The translations under genes were made by a program, and so were the position numbers. The notes below the pieces were generated by a model. That model was not told where the DNA came from. It saw only the letters and a program-made list of their open reading frames with translations, and searched no databases. This document shows, in pieces, positions 31,101-41,822 of a stretch of DNA of 42,500 nt (positions within the stretch are counted from its first letter, which is position 1; each line of letters starts with the position of its first letter). The stretch is taken from positions 1-42,500 of the forward strand of contig JAHBMJ010000437.1 of NCBI GenBank assembly GCA_018398765.1, given 5' to 3'. The stretch is from Chromera velia (Eukaryota > Sar > Chromeraceae).

Positions 31101-31660
31101 TACAAGATGAATGCTGTCCCGAATACCTTTCATCCAAAAAATGTGTCTTTTCTGTGATGCGAAAGAAAAAAAAATCCTTCGTATTTTCACTGAAGGAGAA
31201 TTCAGGGCTAAATTCTCCCTCGGGTGAAACGGCTCAAAGTGCTGCACATTGAGAGCTGCGAGAAGAGAAAGAGAGCAGTTGGCACGATTTCAATCAAAAT
31301 GAATGTTGTCTTAAACACCTTTCATCTAAAGAACATCTCCTTTCTATGGTGCAAAAGAAAAAAAAATCCTTCACATTTTGACCGAGGGAGAATTCAGGGC
31401 TAAATTCTCCCTCGGACGATATTTCCTTGACATACCCGGAGAGGGAGAATTCAACCTTGAATTCTCCCTCGGTGACAACAAAAAAATTTTTTTGTCGAGG
31501 GAGCAAAAAGAAGATGACTTATTTTGGTAAAAGAAGCCAGAAAAAACACTAAAAAAAATTCTCTCTCCAAAAAAAATTTTTCCACATACTCATCAAAGGA
31601 GAATTCAGCCCTGAATTCTCCCTCGCCAAATATTTTTTTCACATAGTCCGAGAGGGAGAA
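31101..31660. repeat. Array of EcoRI-centred palindromes
   Basis: Four inverted repeats share the core GGAGAATTC: 31195-31218 (8-bp arms), 31382-31415 (perfect 13-bp arms, 8-base loop), 31441-31470 (perfect 14-bp arms, 2-base loop) and 31598-31621 (11-bp arms, 2-base loop). The first two lie in a direct repeat of about 120 bp (around 31101-31225 and 31291-31418) with a 190-bp period. Because each unit is palindromic, both strands can read a peptide of the form EGEF-x-x-x-FSL. Minus-strand frames at 31294-31642 contain several such peptides. It could be a miniature palindromic element or a recombination hot spot. Confidence 0.7.
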
Positions 31661-31699
31661 GCGGAATACAAAGTGTGGAATGGGCCTAAAAGAACAGTG

Positions 31700-32290
31700 C
31701 AGCCTCCACCGACACCCTTCGCGAAGCTAGGCAATCTACTTTTTATACCTTAACTCCCCACCGATTTCTCCTACCAACCTCTTCGAGTCTCCGGATTGTC
31801 TCTGTCCTTCCCGGTGAACACCGCCCACCCCGGCTACTTATGACACCGCCGGCCCCGGCCTAGGCCCCGGCCCTACTCCTTTGTGACGCCGCCAGCTTGG
31901 GCCAGGCTAGGCCCCGATTGACCCCGGCTTCCTTTGCCAGTCGCGGACGTTCATTTACTCGGCCCAAACATCTCACCGCTCCCTCCAGCTGGCGTCCCTC
32001 TGGCAGTCTCTGCTCCCTCTGATTTCTCCCTCTGACGCCGCCGGCCCTGGGCCTGGCCCAGGCCGCGGCATGCCGTGGCACCGGGCCCGGCCCCTGCCCC
32101 TTAGCGGCCCCTGTCCCCGTCCTTGCCCCCGCCTCCGTTGATGAACGTCCCTCCGGCCCCACCAGCACTCCGGTCTGCTCACTCCCTTGATTTGCCCTCT
32201 CCTTCTCACTCCTTTGCCCCCCTTTCTGCCTTCTATCTCCACCGGGATCCATACATCAGGGCCAGGGCTGGTGCCGGCGTGCAGTCTCAA
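31700..32290 (-). other. GC-rich block with an open minus-strand frame
   Basis: The block is strikingly GC-rich, with repeated CCCCGGCC and GGCCTAGGCC-like motifs at 31840-31910 and 32035-32100. Two overlapping minus-strand frames (32252-31860 and 32290-31973) give Gly/Arg/Gln-rich peptides without a motif. It could be a low-complexity exon, a retroelement leader or just GC-biased repeat DNA. I do not call a gene. Confidence 0.35.
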
Positions 32291-34293
32291 AGATAGAAAG
32301 CAGACCTAAATACAAGCAGACAAGCAGCACATTCAAAGGGAGACAAACGGAAAGCAATGACAAGTATCCTTCTCCTCATCCCATTAATTGCCTCTTCCCA
32401 GGTTGCTATAACTTCTCTTCTTACTTTCTAGACCATACCTACTGGATGTCTCTGACTGATTTTCACTGACAGGCACGGGCGCAAAACGACGCGACTAACA
32501 AGGATTGAATGAAAACAAACCACTAACCCAGAGAGACGTAGTCATCACACGGAGCTCCAAATGTTGCTCCTCAACACGATCAAAGGAACGGAACCTGTAT
32601 TCAATCATATCCCCAAGAGGTAACAAAGCCAAAAACGATGGTTCAAGGTAAACATCTGCTCAATATACAGTGTATCATGCACTGACCCACACAGAGAGAC
32701 GGAACCGCACACTCACCAGAAGAATAACGAAAGCAACCCCAGCTCCTTAGCAAAGGCAAAAGGTGGTCCCACATCCTGTGTACAACCACCGAATAAGAAA
32801 AGGATGAAGTTTCATGGGAGGGTCTGAGGTGTATCATGCTCTGACCTGATGGAAGTTCATCAAAAAAATCTGTTTCATAGTTCTTTTTCTATGGTTACAA
32901 CGTCTTCTTACATAAAGTTTCAGCTTCTAACTCCTTACCAATTATGAGAAAGAGCTTTTTCCGGAAAAGCGCCGGTCTCCTATGCAGAAGGGGGGGCAAA
33001 AAGCACCCTACTCGCCCTCGGCATGCGTATCAAATCTACTTCAAATCTGATCCTTTAACCTCAAATCTTCGAGATCAATCCGTCATTCAGTCTCTCAAAT
33101 GAGTCTTCGCACTTTTTTGTGAGGGAAAAAAAAAAAATGATCACAAAAAGATTTTTTTATAAGTTTCACATAAATATAAACGCCCAAAAGCTTTTAATTC
33201 CAAAGGTCTGTTCAGTGAAAAAGAGGTCATCCTAAACTCATCCAGTCTATTTTCTAGACATTCAAGTTTTGATTGAGGGTTTGAAGTGGTTTTTTGTTAT
33301 GCTGTAGCAGTTTTTATGCTTTTTTCTTAAATTGCCTTAGGCCTTTCTTGGGCTCCCCCCTATCAAACCGATCAACGATGTCAAACAATCCCACAGTGTA
33401 GTAACTTCCTGCTGCCTTGGCGGTAGCGACAGGACAGACAGAGAGTTAGACCAGAGATGAGGCCTAGACGGAGAGACGGATCTATAAATCTAGACGGATC
33501 TCTAGCTCAGTCTAAAGATCTCAGTCAGCTAAGGAATAGGATATGGATAGATCCTTAGCCATTTGTAGAGTTCAGAGGATTCATAGTTTAAAGCTGAAGT
33601 TGACTTGACTAGCTTGCTAAGAAAGGATAGACTCATGACCAGACAAACGGAACGAACGATCTCAGCAAGACGGCTGAGAGCGGATTAAATCTAACTGGTC
33701 CCCACGTGAACGCAAAGACAAGCTTTCCGGGGCCAGACAGACAGAACGCGGCGGCAGGTGATGGAAGCAAAGGCGGCATGCATGCGAGAAGGACCGAACA
33801 GCGGCAGCGGGGCGGCGCCGGGAGATAGGACACTACAACAGGTCATGCATAACAACAAGAAAATTCTAGTCTTAAATTAAGATGACTCTTTAGGATAACT
33901 CTAAGATACTAGCTAAGATAAAAACTTATGTAACTTCTTAGCTTTAACAATAGTTTATTATAATTTTGAGAGTCTTAATTTAGCTTTTAGTATAGTTTTT
34001 AGTGATTTTCTTGTCTCTAAAGCTTTCTAGAATTTGCTAGTGGTGTTGACTGTGTCATGTCGTCTTCAGTGCTGTCGAGAGTGACCTCTAAACTTCAACC
34101 TCAAATCTACCTCAAATCTGGTCAGATTTGAGCTCTAGTTTAAGTTTGAAGCTCAAATCAAATTAAATCAAATCAAATCCTATCAAATCCTGGTCACTAC
34201 GCGATTGCGCATGTTTAACGCGAACTGATGGAGATGCTAGTAGAGATGCTCAGTAATCTGCCGATCCAAACCAAGCAGGTCAGCATTTTTATT
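32291..34293. other. Intergenic, no supported gene
   Basis: GTGTATCATGC-CTGACC occurs at about 32670 and 32830. AAATCTACYTCAAATCTG occurs at about 33030 and 34103, the latter forming the hairpin CTCAAATCT-GGTC-AGATTTGAG (about 34112-34133). Short frames, including 33633-33833 on the minus strand, have no motif. Confidence 0.4.
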
Positions 34294-35121
34294 CTATAAG
34301 AGAGACTCCAGAGTACCCCCCGTTTCAAAAATCCGGTGCGCATCCTGCACCAGTTTTTGAAGACCGCAAAGTCCCGCTAGCACTGAAAGAGATGCTAGTG
34401 GGGCAATGGTATTAAAGTCTAAGTTTTCCATAAGCTGGCAGCGCGCTAGGACTGCAGTTTGCATACGGACCTGCAAACGGGACTCGGTGATACGTTCCAA
34501 GAGCCGTTCAAATCGAAAACAGACGGAAAAGAAGGGGCAGCAGTGGAGAATGCTTGGAGCTTGGAGAGCTAACTGCTACTATGTACCTACGTGTACTAGG
34601 GTTTGCATACAATATAAAATGCCCGTAGCGTGGAGGCCACGCTCTAGTGCTGTACTAGGAAAAGGCTCAACTAAGTCTACCAAGGCATCATCTACTAAAC
34701 TGTCGTCTAGTGCATCTAGTAGGCTTATTGAAGCCTCGATCACTTGCGTACTAGCGCATACAAACGGAATAAGATGGAAAGGGATAATTAGACTGCTTGT
34801 CGGGCAGTGATGGCCGAGGAAGTTGGTGATGAGCGCTCGGACGGACGCAGGAAAAAATTGTGATTTCGGACACATTTGGTTTTTATTTTATATTCGAGTT
34901 GCGAACGAGTACGTATCTTTACGAACAGAATGCCCGTGGCCACTGGCATACATATACCGCTGCACACGGCGCTCCAATGCATGGAACCGCAGAAGCGTGT
35001 CCACATGACCACAAAAAGGTCTCAACTGATGGAAAAACTCGTTACCCCTAAAGTTCGGCCCGAGTTGGACAGGCCGGCTGAACGGACCTTCAGTACCGCC
35101 CCCATCACGGCTTACTAGCAC
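34294..35121 (-). pseudogene. Interrupted minus-strand gene, Leu-rich helical
   Basis: A single minus-strand frame runs 276 codons from 35121 to 34294 with only three stops: TAA near 34888 and TAG TAG near 34574-34579. All three lie in stretches that could be introns. The second interruption follows TATTGTATGC and precedes a GTAGCAG acceptor, and the first is preceded by GTATATGT. The pieces are Leu-rich and probably helical (ERITESRLQVRMQTAVL, SLSVLAGLCGLQKLVQDAH). So this is either a spliced gene of three exons or a lightly decayed pseudogene. No family is recognised. Confidence 0.4.
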
Positions 35122-36120
35122 CCCCAGGCCTCTTCTTTTGACCCTTCATAGAGCCTTCTGATCCCTTTTTTGGCTTACTTCTTGAGATCCCCCCAGCTTT
35201 CGAGCTGGCCTAGGAGCTGGCTATGCCCTTCTTCCCTCCTTCCCTCCGTTGCACCCTGCTGCACATAAGCACAGAGAGAGCAAGAGAGCGAGAAAGTCTT
35301 GCACTTACATGCCACCTATGGACTCGTCATCAGATCTCTATGGTAGAACAACATTGGCAGCAGCAGGCTCCAGAGAGAGGGACAGATAGGCAACCGTATC
35401 AGGCCGCTGCCACAATCCTTACCTGGTAGTCCTGCCTGAGCTGTCACCGTTCTTTAAGTGCTTAGCGTGCTTCCCTCTGCAGAGATACGACATGAAGAAC
35501 AACCGTAGCTGCTAACAATCAATATGGCAGGAAAAAACGCAAGGTCAAACTGGTATAATTTGTCAGGGAACATATCAACTCTTTTCCAGTATACACATAC
35601 CATGAGCATGCATACATATATTTTGATCAATAACATTATTACATGCATGAAAACACAGTCCCTGAAATATAAAGCAGAGCAAGCTGAGGTGACTAAGACG
35701 TTGTCCACCCTCACACAGAGGTGCACCTGAGACCAACAGACACCTGTAGATGGCATTGCAAGCCCGACTGAAGAGGAATGACAAGAGAAGACATGGAGAC
35801 GGCTCACGGAGGCGGTGTTGTTCTTTGTTTTACATAAGAGAAGGGAGCCAAAGAACGGGTCTGCCACTTTGTTCCTTATATTTTGGAATCTCAAAACTAT
35901 CTGCCGGTGCCTTTTGGTGTCTACTCTTTGTCAAAAAGGGGGGCATTGCATAAGGACCTAGCTAAGCCGCGCGGGGATGATGCAGAGGCATTTTGCGCGC
36001 ACGAGGCTCTCAATCTATTGATCACTGCCTTCCTTGCGGATGCCGTATATGTTTAACTTACTCCAACACAAATCGCTGATCGTGAGTCTCTGTTGTTTGA
36101 TCTATCTTTGTGGTCTATCC
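35122..36120. other. Intergenic, no supported gene
   Basis: Frames are open on both strands at 35454-35953, but they contradict one another and have no motif. I see no RNA gene or ordered repeat. Confidence 0.4.
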
Positions 36121-36771
36121 CAATGAAGACATTCATGGCTCAGTTTGTGATTCCTAGCAGAACACAACATAAGTTTGGAACGGGGATTCTCTGGCCAAAG
36201 AGGAAGACTTAGTCTTGGGGCTCTGATAGTTTGGTTGTGAGCAGGTGGGATATATTGAAATTTAGGCAGTTAGTTTCATATGCAAAGCACTGTTGGAAGG
36301 GGGTCTTTTCTTTTTTGCAAGGTTCTTAACGAACTCTTGAAATTTTTTGCACCACATTATGATTTGAATTCTGTTTTCCAGTTTTAAGAAATATTGGGTG
36401 ACTTCAACGTTGGGTTCGGACGGGTTACAGACAGGGCGTCGTCTATGTGTGCCCTACCGACTCATAGTACCGAGCTGGCTGATAGGTTCGGTTGCAATTG
36501 CGATGGATGATATCAAAGCGTACTTTCCGTCTTTACCCTGAGCCGACTTTTTGTCTTCTCTCGATGCTTTGGTTTATTTTCTTTCTTCTTCTTCCAGGCA
36601 TCGTTTTGCTATATTGAACTAACTGCCTAAATTTCAATATATCCCACCCGCTCACAACTAAACTATCAGAGCCTCAAGACTAAGTCTTCCTCTTTGGCCA
36701 GAGAATCCCCGTTTCAAACTTATGTTGTGTTCTGCTAGGAATCGCAAACTGAGCCATGAATGTCTTCATTG
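36121..36771. repeat. 155-bp inverted repeat inside the RT region
   Basis: 36121-36275 and 36617-36771 are inverted copies with five differences, about 97% identity, separated by 341 bp. All five differences are transitions. The spacer holds the reverse-transcriptase motif A region, and the right arm leads into the rest of the enzyme. Confidence 0.85.
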
Positions 36772-37685
36772 CTGTTTTTATGAAGAGTGCGGGCCCTGTT
36801 GTTGGGGAGGCGTGGCTTATAAGGTGTGTGAAGAAGAAATAAGAGGTTTTCCTCTCTACACACACAAATCATGCAGATGCTACCTGTGTTCCGTTGAGTT
36901 TGTTGTGTGATTTAATTAGAGTTGACTTTAATTCAAATACTATCTGGGTATTGGGGGAGAGGGTTGCTCAGGTGGAGGGATTCCCGCAAGGGAGTCCGTG
37001 TTCACCCGGGGGCGTGCGTTTTTATGCTGCATGGAAAGAATATCAGAAAGCACTTCTCCTGAATGTCACTTCATCGCAGTCCTCTAAGTGGTTCATGAGG
37101 CGCTACATGGATGATCGGACGTTGATGGCTCGTTGTATTGCTCCCAATTTTCTTGAGAACGATCCTTTTATGCTTTTACTACAGCGCTATGATTTCTACC
37201 ATGGTACATGTGTTTTGGAGAGACAGTATGGGAAGGAGGTTTTGGGTCTCTCTCTCTTCACTCTCGAGAGTGTCCCAGAAGTTGTTTTGTTCTCTCCAAA
37301 GAATCCAAATAGATCTATTTTCTCCCCTTTTGTTGATGGGTCCCTGGAAACTGCATATGGAAGTGACCTATCGTTACATTCTTCTGTTTATTTGCGTCCC
37401 CGTTTCGTTCATGGGAATGCGTGTGTGGTCAGCCGCTCTACGCGTTCAGGTCTGATATGCAGTCACGTTACAAGAATGCTTTTATCTGCAAATCTGCCCA
37501 CCTGTTTGATGGTAAGGGAGTTGTCATTAATGTTCGTTGAATTGCTGTCTTTGCGATGGTCTTTTAATTTTCTCAAGGAACAATATTTGCGTGTTTTGGT
37601 CCGTACGGCCAGCACAGATCTGATTGAAGAATGGTTGAATGAGGTTGCATTTCTGGAGCGCTTTAGGCCAACGATGTACTATTGA
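36386..37685 (+). pseudogene. Broken reverse transcriptase of a retroelement
   Basis: Two plus-strand segments carry the palm motifs of a reverse transcriptase. 36386-36541 ends in DDIKAYFPSLP (motif A, with the first catalytic Asp) and hits TGA at 36542. 36894-37685 lies in another frame and carries GFPQGSPCSP (36978-37007) and then RRYMDDR, with the catalytic YMDD box at 37104-37115. The remainder (RSGLICSHVTRMLL and beyond) resembles the thumb-side region of Penelope-type or related enzymes, which also use an R-Y-x-DD box. It has no ATG (the second frame opens at TTG). The frameshift, stop and inverted repeat make it inactive. No RNase H, integrase or GIY-YIG domain is seen within the readable part. 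Confidence 0.7.
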
Positions 37686-37764
37686 ATATGTTTACATTTG
37701 TATCTTCCTTATTTTGATTCTTTTTATCCTATTGATCTTTGATCGAACGTCTCTTTTACTTAGC

Positions 37765-38022
37765 ACACAGAGCTAGGCGACGCACAGTGGTAAAAAAAAA
37801 AAAAGAATAGACATGTTAAGATTTTTTTTTTCTTTTTTTTTTTTTTTTAGTCTAGTGGTCAAAGGTCCAAGCAAACTTAGCAAAGGTAGGTTTTGTAGTT
37901 AGATGTGTTTTTGTTATATGTTTGGCACTTCCAATAAAATAATAGAAAAAAAAAAAAAGATTAGGCTTCTCCAGATTTTTTTTTTCTTTTTTTTTATCAC
38001 TGTGCGTCGCCTAGACACAGAG
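37765..38022. mobile_element. MITE with perfect 8-bp target duplication
   Basis: The element spans 37773-38014 (242 bp). Its ends are inverted repeats: CTAGGCGACGCACAGTGGTA at the left, and the inverse at the right with one mismatch, both running into A/T homopolymers. The 8-bp ACACAGAG stands immediately outside on both sides (37765-37772 and 38015-38022). The interior is poly-A, poly-T and a little unique sequence, with no transposase. An 8-bp duplication fits hAT or another 8-bp superfamily; the terminal CTAG does not settle which. Confidence 0.85.
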
Positions 38023-39045
38023 CCAGAAGCGATAGAAAAAAGACAGTGGCGAGACCGAAGGGGGGGGTCGCGCATGATGTTATGTGTTGGAATTGCGGTT
38101 GCTTGTCTGGTATGTCAGGATTGAGAGTGTGTGCATTAGTACTACGGCTTGTGCCAGGACGATTTTAAATTATGCACGTGACCGATCGTTCACGGGGTGG
38201 TGTTTGAGCCATACCGAGATTTATTGATTTTTCGTGCTATACGTGTATTTGGCATCGAATTGGCATGTGTCCGTCTATCTATACATGTGTACTGAGATAC
38301 AGGCATATGAGATTTCGAGTAGAAGGACTGCTCTTCCACTGAACACAGTGCTGCCGCCTATACTAGCATAGTGCGGAGACGGTTAGGACATATGTTACAG
38401 CTGTCTGAAGTAACGCGAATTCTAAGGTAACACTAATTGCCAAGACAAGACAAGACCGCTAACTGTGACTAAGGCTGTCACTAAGCTGTCACGATTTTTT
38501 TTTTCTCAAATTTTTTTTTGCCGGGATTTAGACATTTTTAATTGTAGTTTAAAATTGGGGTACTAATTAAATCACTATTACTGGTACTTATATGTATGGT
38601 GATTGTTATAAATTGTTATAGAACGTTCAATATAATTAAACATAACTAAACATAACATATAACTACATACAACATTAAACAACATCGTACAACCTTGTAC
38701 AATCAATATCAATTAATATTAATCAATTAATCACCAAGAAGAAGCAACTTAATTATAGTACTTTACATTTCATGTTTATCCAATAGTAGAGTCGGATATA
38801 GTCGGATATAAGTGGACTGCATGTAACTGCATGCATCTACATGCATCGCAGCATCGGTTAACAAATCCATCGGTTGGCCAGAGACCAAAAAATCAACTCA
38901 CCGGTTTTAACATCGCTTTAACTAGTTTTAACCACTTCAATCTATATTCAATTTATCTAATAATTTATTTAAATTTATTGAATTATATTCGATCTAGATA
39001 AATTTAGATTCCTAGTTAGATTCCCACCTTTAGTTCCATGTTATC
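38023..39045. other. AT-rich intergenic
   Basis: There is no supported gene. Short local repeats include AGTCGGATATA twice at about 38790-38811, and AACATAACTA/CAACAT runs around 38640-38700. Confidence 0.45.
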
Positions 39046-39050
39046 TAGTG

Positions 39051-39525
39051 TATCGTGTTCCAGTGAACACGGCAAAGTGCACAGACGTTGGTGGCTAGCG
39101 TAGGGAGATGGAATGAAGTGAAAGTATAGGAATAAGGGAGACGGGCTCTGAGTGAAAAGAACGATTTAGGTCCGGCCAGGGACTGCACCATAAGCGCCGG
39201 AAGCGCCGGTTGCAGTGCAGTCTCCCATCCTGCAGAGCAGGAACCTACAGCTTTGTACTGCCTATCTGTCGAGTCTGTGATCAGTTCACTCATGCAGGCA
39301 CAGAGGCAAGAACAAGTTGAACTCACACTGATCGATCAAATTCTATTCAGGCGTGCCGGGACGATGCATGACAGATTGGTACGTGGGCGCGCCGTGCTCC
39401 ATAGGACCGTGCGTGGGCTTGCTGTGGGGCGGTGTGCGCTGCCCTTGCCTTCCTATACCCAGTCGTGCCGCCTCGTACGTGCGTCACGCCGGTAGGCCTC
39501 TGTGTGCCACCTATGGCACACAACA
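39051..39525 (-). repeat. 3' LTR of the TRIM
   Basis: 475 bp, starting TATCGTGTTCCAGTG on the plus strand and ending CACACAACA. On the element's own strand it begins TGTTGTGTG and ends ACGATA, so the 3' end departs from the usual CA. Confidence 0.9.
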
Positions 39526-39531
39526 CAGCTA

Positions 39532-39555
39532 CCTTTTTCTTCTCTTTCTTTTTCT
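39532..39555 (-). promoter_or_regulatory. Polypurine tract of the TRIM
   Basis: The plus strand is an unbroken pyrimidine run (CCTTTTTCTTCTCTTTCTTT and four more). On the minus strand it is a 24-base purine tract just before the 3' LTR, the plus-strand primer site in reverse transcription. Confidence 0.8.
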
Positions 39556-40135
39556 AAGGAGCCGCCCATCCAGTGTTATGGGAGGAGAAAGGGAAGGGGA
39601 AGCTGCTCCGTTGAAGCGTCTTGCTTGCGCAAATTCTCTCTGCGAGTAGCCGTGCTCGCCACCGCTGAGGTGCGGCAGTGCAGAAGCCTCTCATGCTAAG
39701 GAAAAGGCTGCAAGAAGACCAAACTCCGAGGGGGTTAGCCAAGGAGTGCCGAGGGGGTGAGCCAAGGTCTTCGCTGGTAGCAGCAGTGATGAAGTGGGGG
39801 GCAGAAGTCCACTTCACGGAAGGGAAACGAACGCAGGACAGCAAAGGTCATCGTCAGACCATCGGAGACGGCTGCTGGTTGAAGTGAACTTGTTGACGAT
39901 GCTGAGCGCGACGAGGAAAAACGGAAAAGCAAAGCACAACACTGGCACCAGAAGTGGGTCTCGGGGGACTCCACAAGCACCCACTAACCCCAGACCTCCC
40001 GGGGTTCCCCCAGATCACATCAGATCTCCACAAAAGAGGACAAGCGACCAGTTCCAAGGCAGTGCCGAGAAAGGGACACAAAGGGCACAAAAGTAACGAA
40101 GCGAAGAAACGAGGGGCTCAAAGGCCAAGAATCGA

Positions 40136-40153
40136 ACGAGGCGATTGCTACCA
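40136..40153 (-). promoter_or_regulatory. Primer-binding site of the TRIM
   Basis: On the minus strand TGGTAGCAATCGCCTCGT begins at the first base after the 5' LTR. The plus strand (ACGAGGCGATTGCTACCA) reads like the 3' end of a tRNA with CCA. I cannot name the tRNA. Confidence 0.8.
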
Positions 40154-40628
40154 TATCGTGTTCCAGTGAACACGGCAAAGTGCGCAGACGTTGGTGGCTA
40201 GCGTAGGGAGATGGAATGAAGTGAAAGTATAGGAATAAGGGAGACGGGCTCTGAGTGAAAGGAACGATTTAGGTCCGGCCAGGGACTGCACCATAAGCGC
40301 CGGAAGCGCCGGTTGCAGTGCAGTCTCCCATCCTGCAGAGCAGGAACCTACAGCTTTGTACTGTCTATCTGTCGAGTCTGTGATCAGTTCACTCATGCAG
40401 GCACAGAGGCAAGAACAAGTTGAACTCACACTGATCGATCAAATTCTATTCAGGCGTGCCGGGACGATGCATGACAGATTGGTACGTGGGCGCGCCGTGC
40501 TCCATAGGACCGTGCGTGGGCTTGCTGTGGGGCGGTGTGCGCTGCCCTTGCCTTCCTATACCCAGTCGTGCCGCCTCGTACGTGCGTCACACCGGTAGGC
40601 CTCTGTGTGCCACCTATGGCACACAACA
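40154..40628 (-). repeat. 5' LTR of the TRIM
   Basis: Direct repeat of 39051-39525 with about four single-base differences, all transitions where I compared them. Confidence 0.9.
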
Positions 40629-40633
40629 TAGTG

Positions 40634-41822
40634 TGTTATAAATTTTGAGATACAAGTAACGCAGTATATTAGTTAATGTTAGTAGTATGATATTATAGCA
40701 GGTTACTAGTAATTATCATTTTTTCTAGCATTTTTTTATATTTTATATGCTCAGTGGTGTACACCACTAAGCGTCTCCTTTGTAGAAAGTCAGCCACAGT
40801 CATTACGATCTTTCTAAATCCCCGCGGTAGTCTCCCGAACTCGTAAGGAGTCCCCTCACTTCGGCATAAGCAGCGGCACCAAAAAGGACAACCAAGAGTC
40901 AGCAGTGGAAGCAGGACAACCACAAGAGATAGACTCGGACCTGATCTGACTGAGGAGCTAGCTTGCTGAGGAGACACCTGCAAGCTAAGTTAACAACGCT
41001 ATACAAACTCGAAGCAGCGGTGCTTTCCTACGCCTGGAGGTACGTGGATGCCAGCCTTCTGGGTTTCTCTTTTCTTTCAGTGCCAACCAAACAAGCCGTG
41101 CTCACGGCCACAGCCAGTTTTAAGAAGGCAAAGCATTGTAAATGAAGAAAATCGGAGGAGACAGCGAAAATCTGGGCGCGTGACTTGAAAAGGTTTCCAC
41201 CCAGGGCAGGACGGGGATTGCACAACACGCGCAGGCCTTTTTAGGCAAGCTTTGACGCCTTGTCATGGCAATACACACTGCTGACAGCTCGGTATATGTA
41301 TAGCCAGTCAGAAAGGGGAAAGAGAAACAAAACAGGGGGAGAGAAGGACATCGGTAAGGGGGGGTAGGTCGCACAGCTCCGACCTGACACCTCCCAAGCT
41401 GACATAATTAACAGCTCAGACTACTAGCTGGAAGCTGGGGCATGTACAGATGAGCGGACCACATCTTCGGTTAAGAGTCACTGGCAATTACTTCTATTGC
41501 CGGGAAGGATAGATTGGTTCGTTCTTGTGTTTTTAGGTTTCTGCATGTGTTTTCTCCTATGGGGAGGACTGGCTGATCCTAGTACCCTGACTGACTCGTG
41601 TCTAACGCTGGAAGTTCAGAAATAGACCGACTGCGATGACGTATGATGAGTGAGTGATGATATTTTATACAAGTTTAGATATAGTAAGTAACACTACTAA
41701 GTGTGTTTTAGACTAGGTTTTAGACTGCGTCTGACTAGCAAAAGGGCGGGAGAGGCCGGAGGGTCCGATCTGCACTTCAAGTTGATTCCCGACACTGATC
41801 TTTGTGATGACAAATCCATACA
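40634..41822. other. Intergenic, weak coding signals only
   Basis: A minus-strand frame at 40693-40983 contains a plausible stretch (RLPRGFRKIVMTVADFLQRR), but it has no clear start or homologue that I know. I see nothing else of note up to the terminal exon at 41823. Confidence 0.35.

Larger units (their letters stand above)
39046..40633 (-). mobile_element. TRIM: miniature LTR retrotransposon, near intact
   Basis: Two 475-bp direct repeats (39051-39525 and 40154-40628) differ at about four positions and flank 628 bp. TAGTG stands just outside both ends (39046-39050 and 40629-40633), a 5-bp target duplication. On the minus strand, a primer-binding site abuts the 5' LTR (40154-40628) with no gap, and a 24-base polypurine tract lies six bases before the 3' LTR. 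The interior contains no gag or pol, only short frames without motifs, so it must be moved by another element's proteins. The near-identical LTRs mean the insertion is recent. Size and structure match TRIM elements. Confidence 0.9.
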
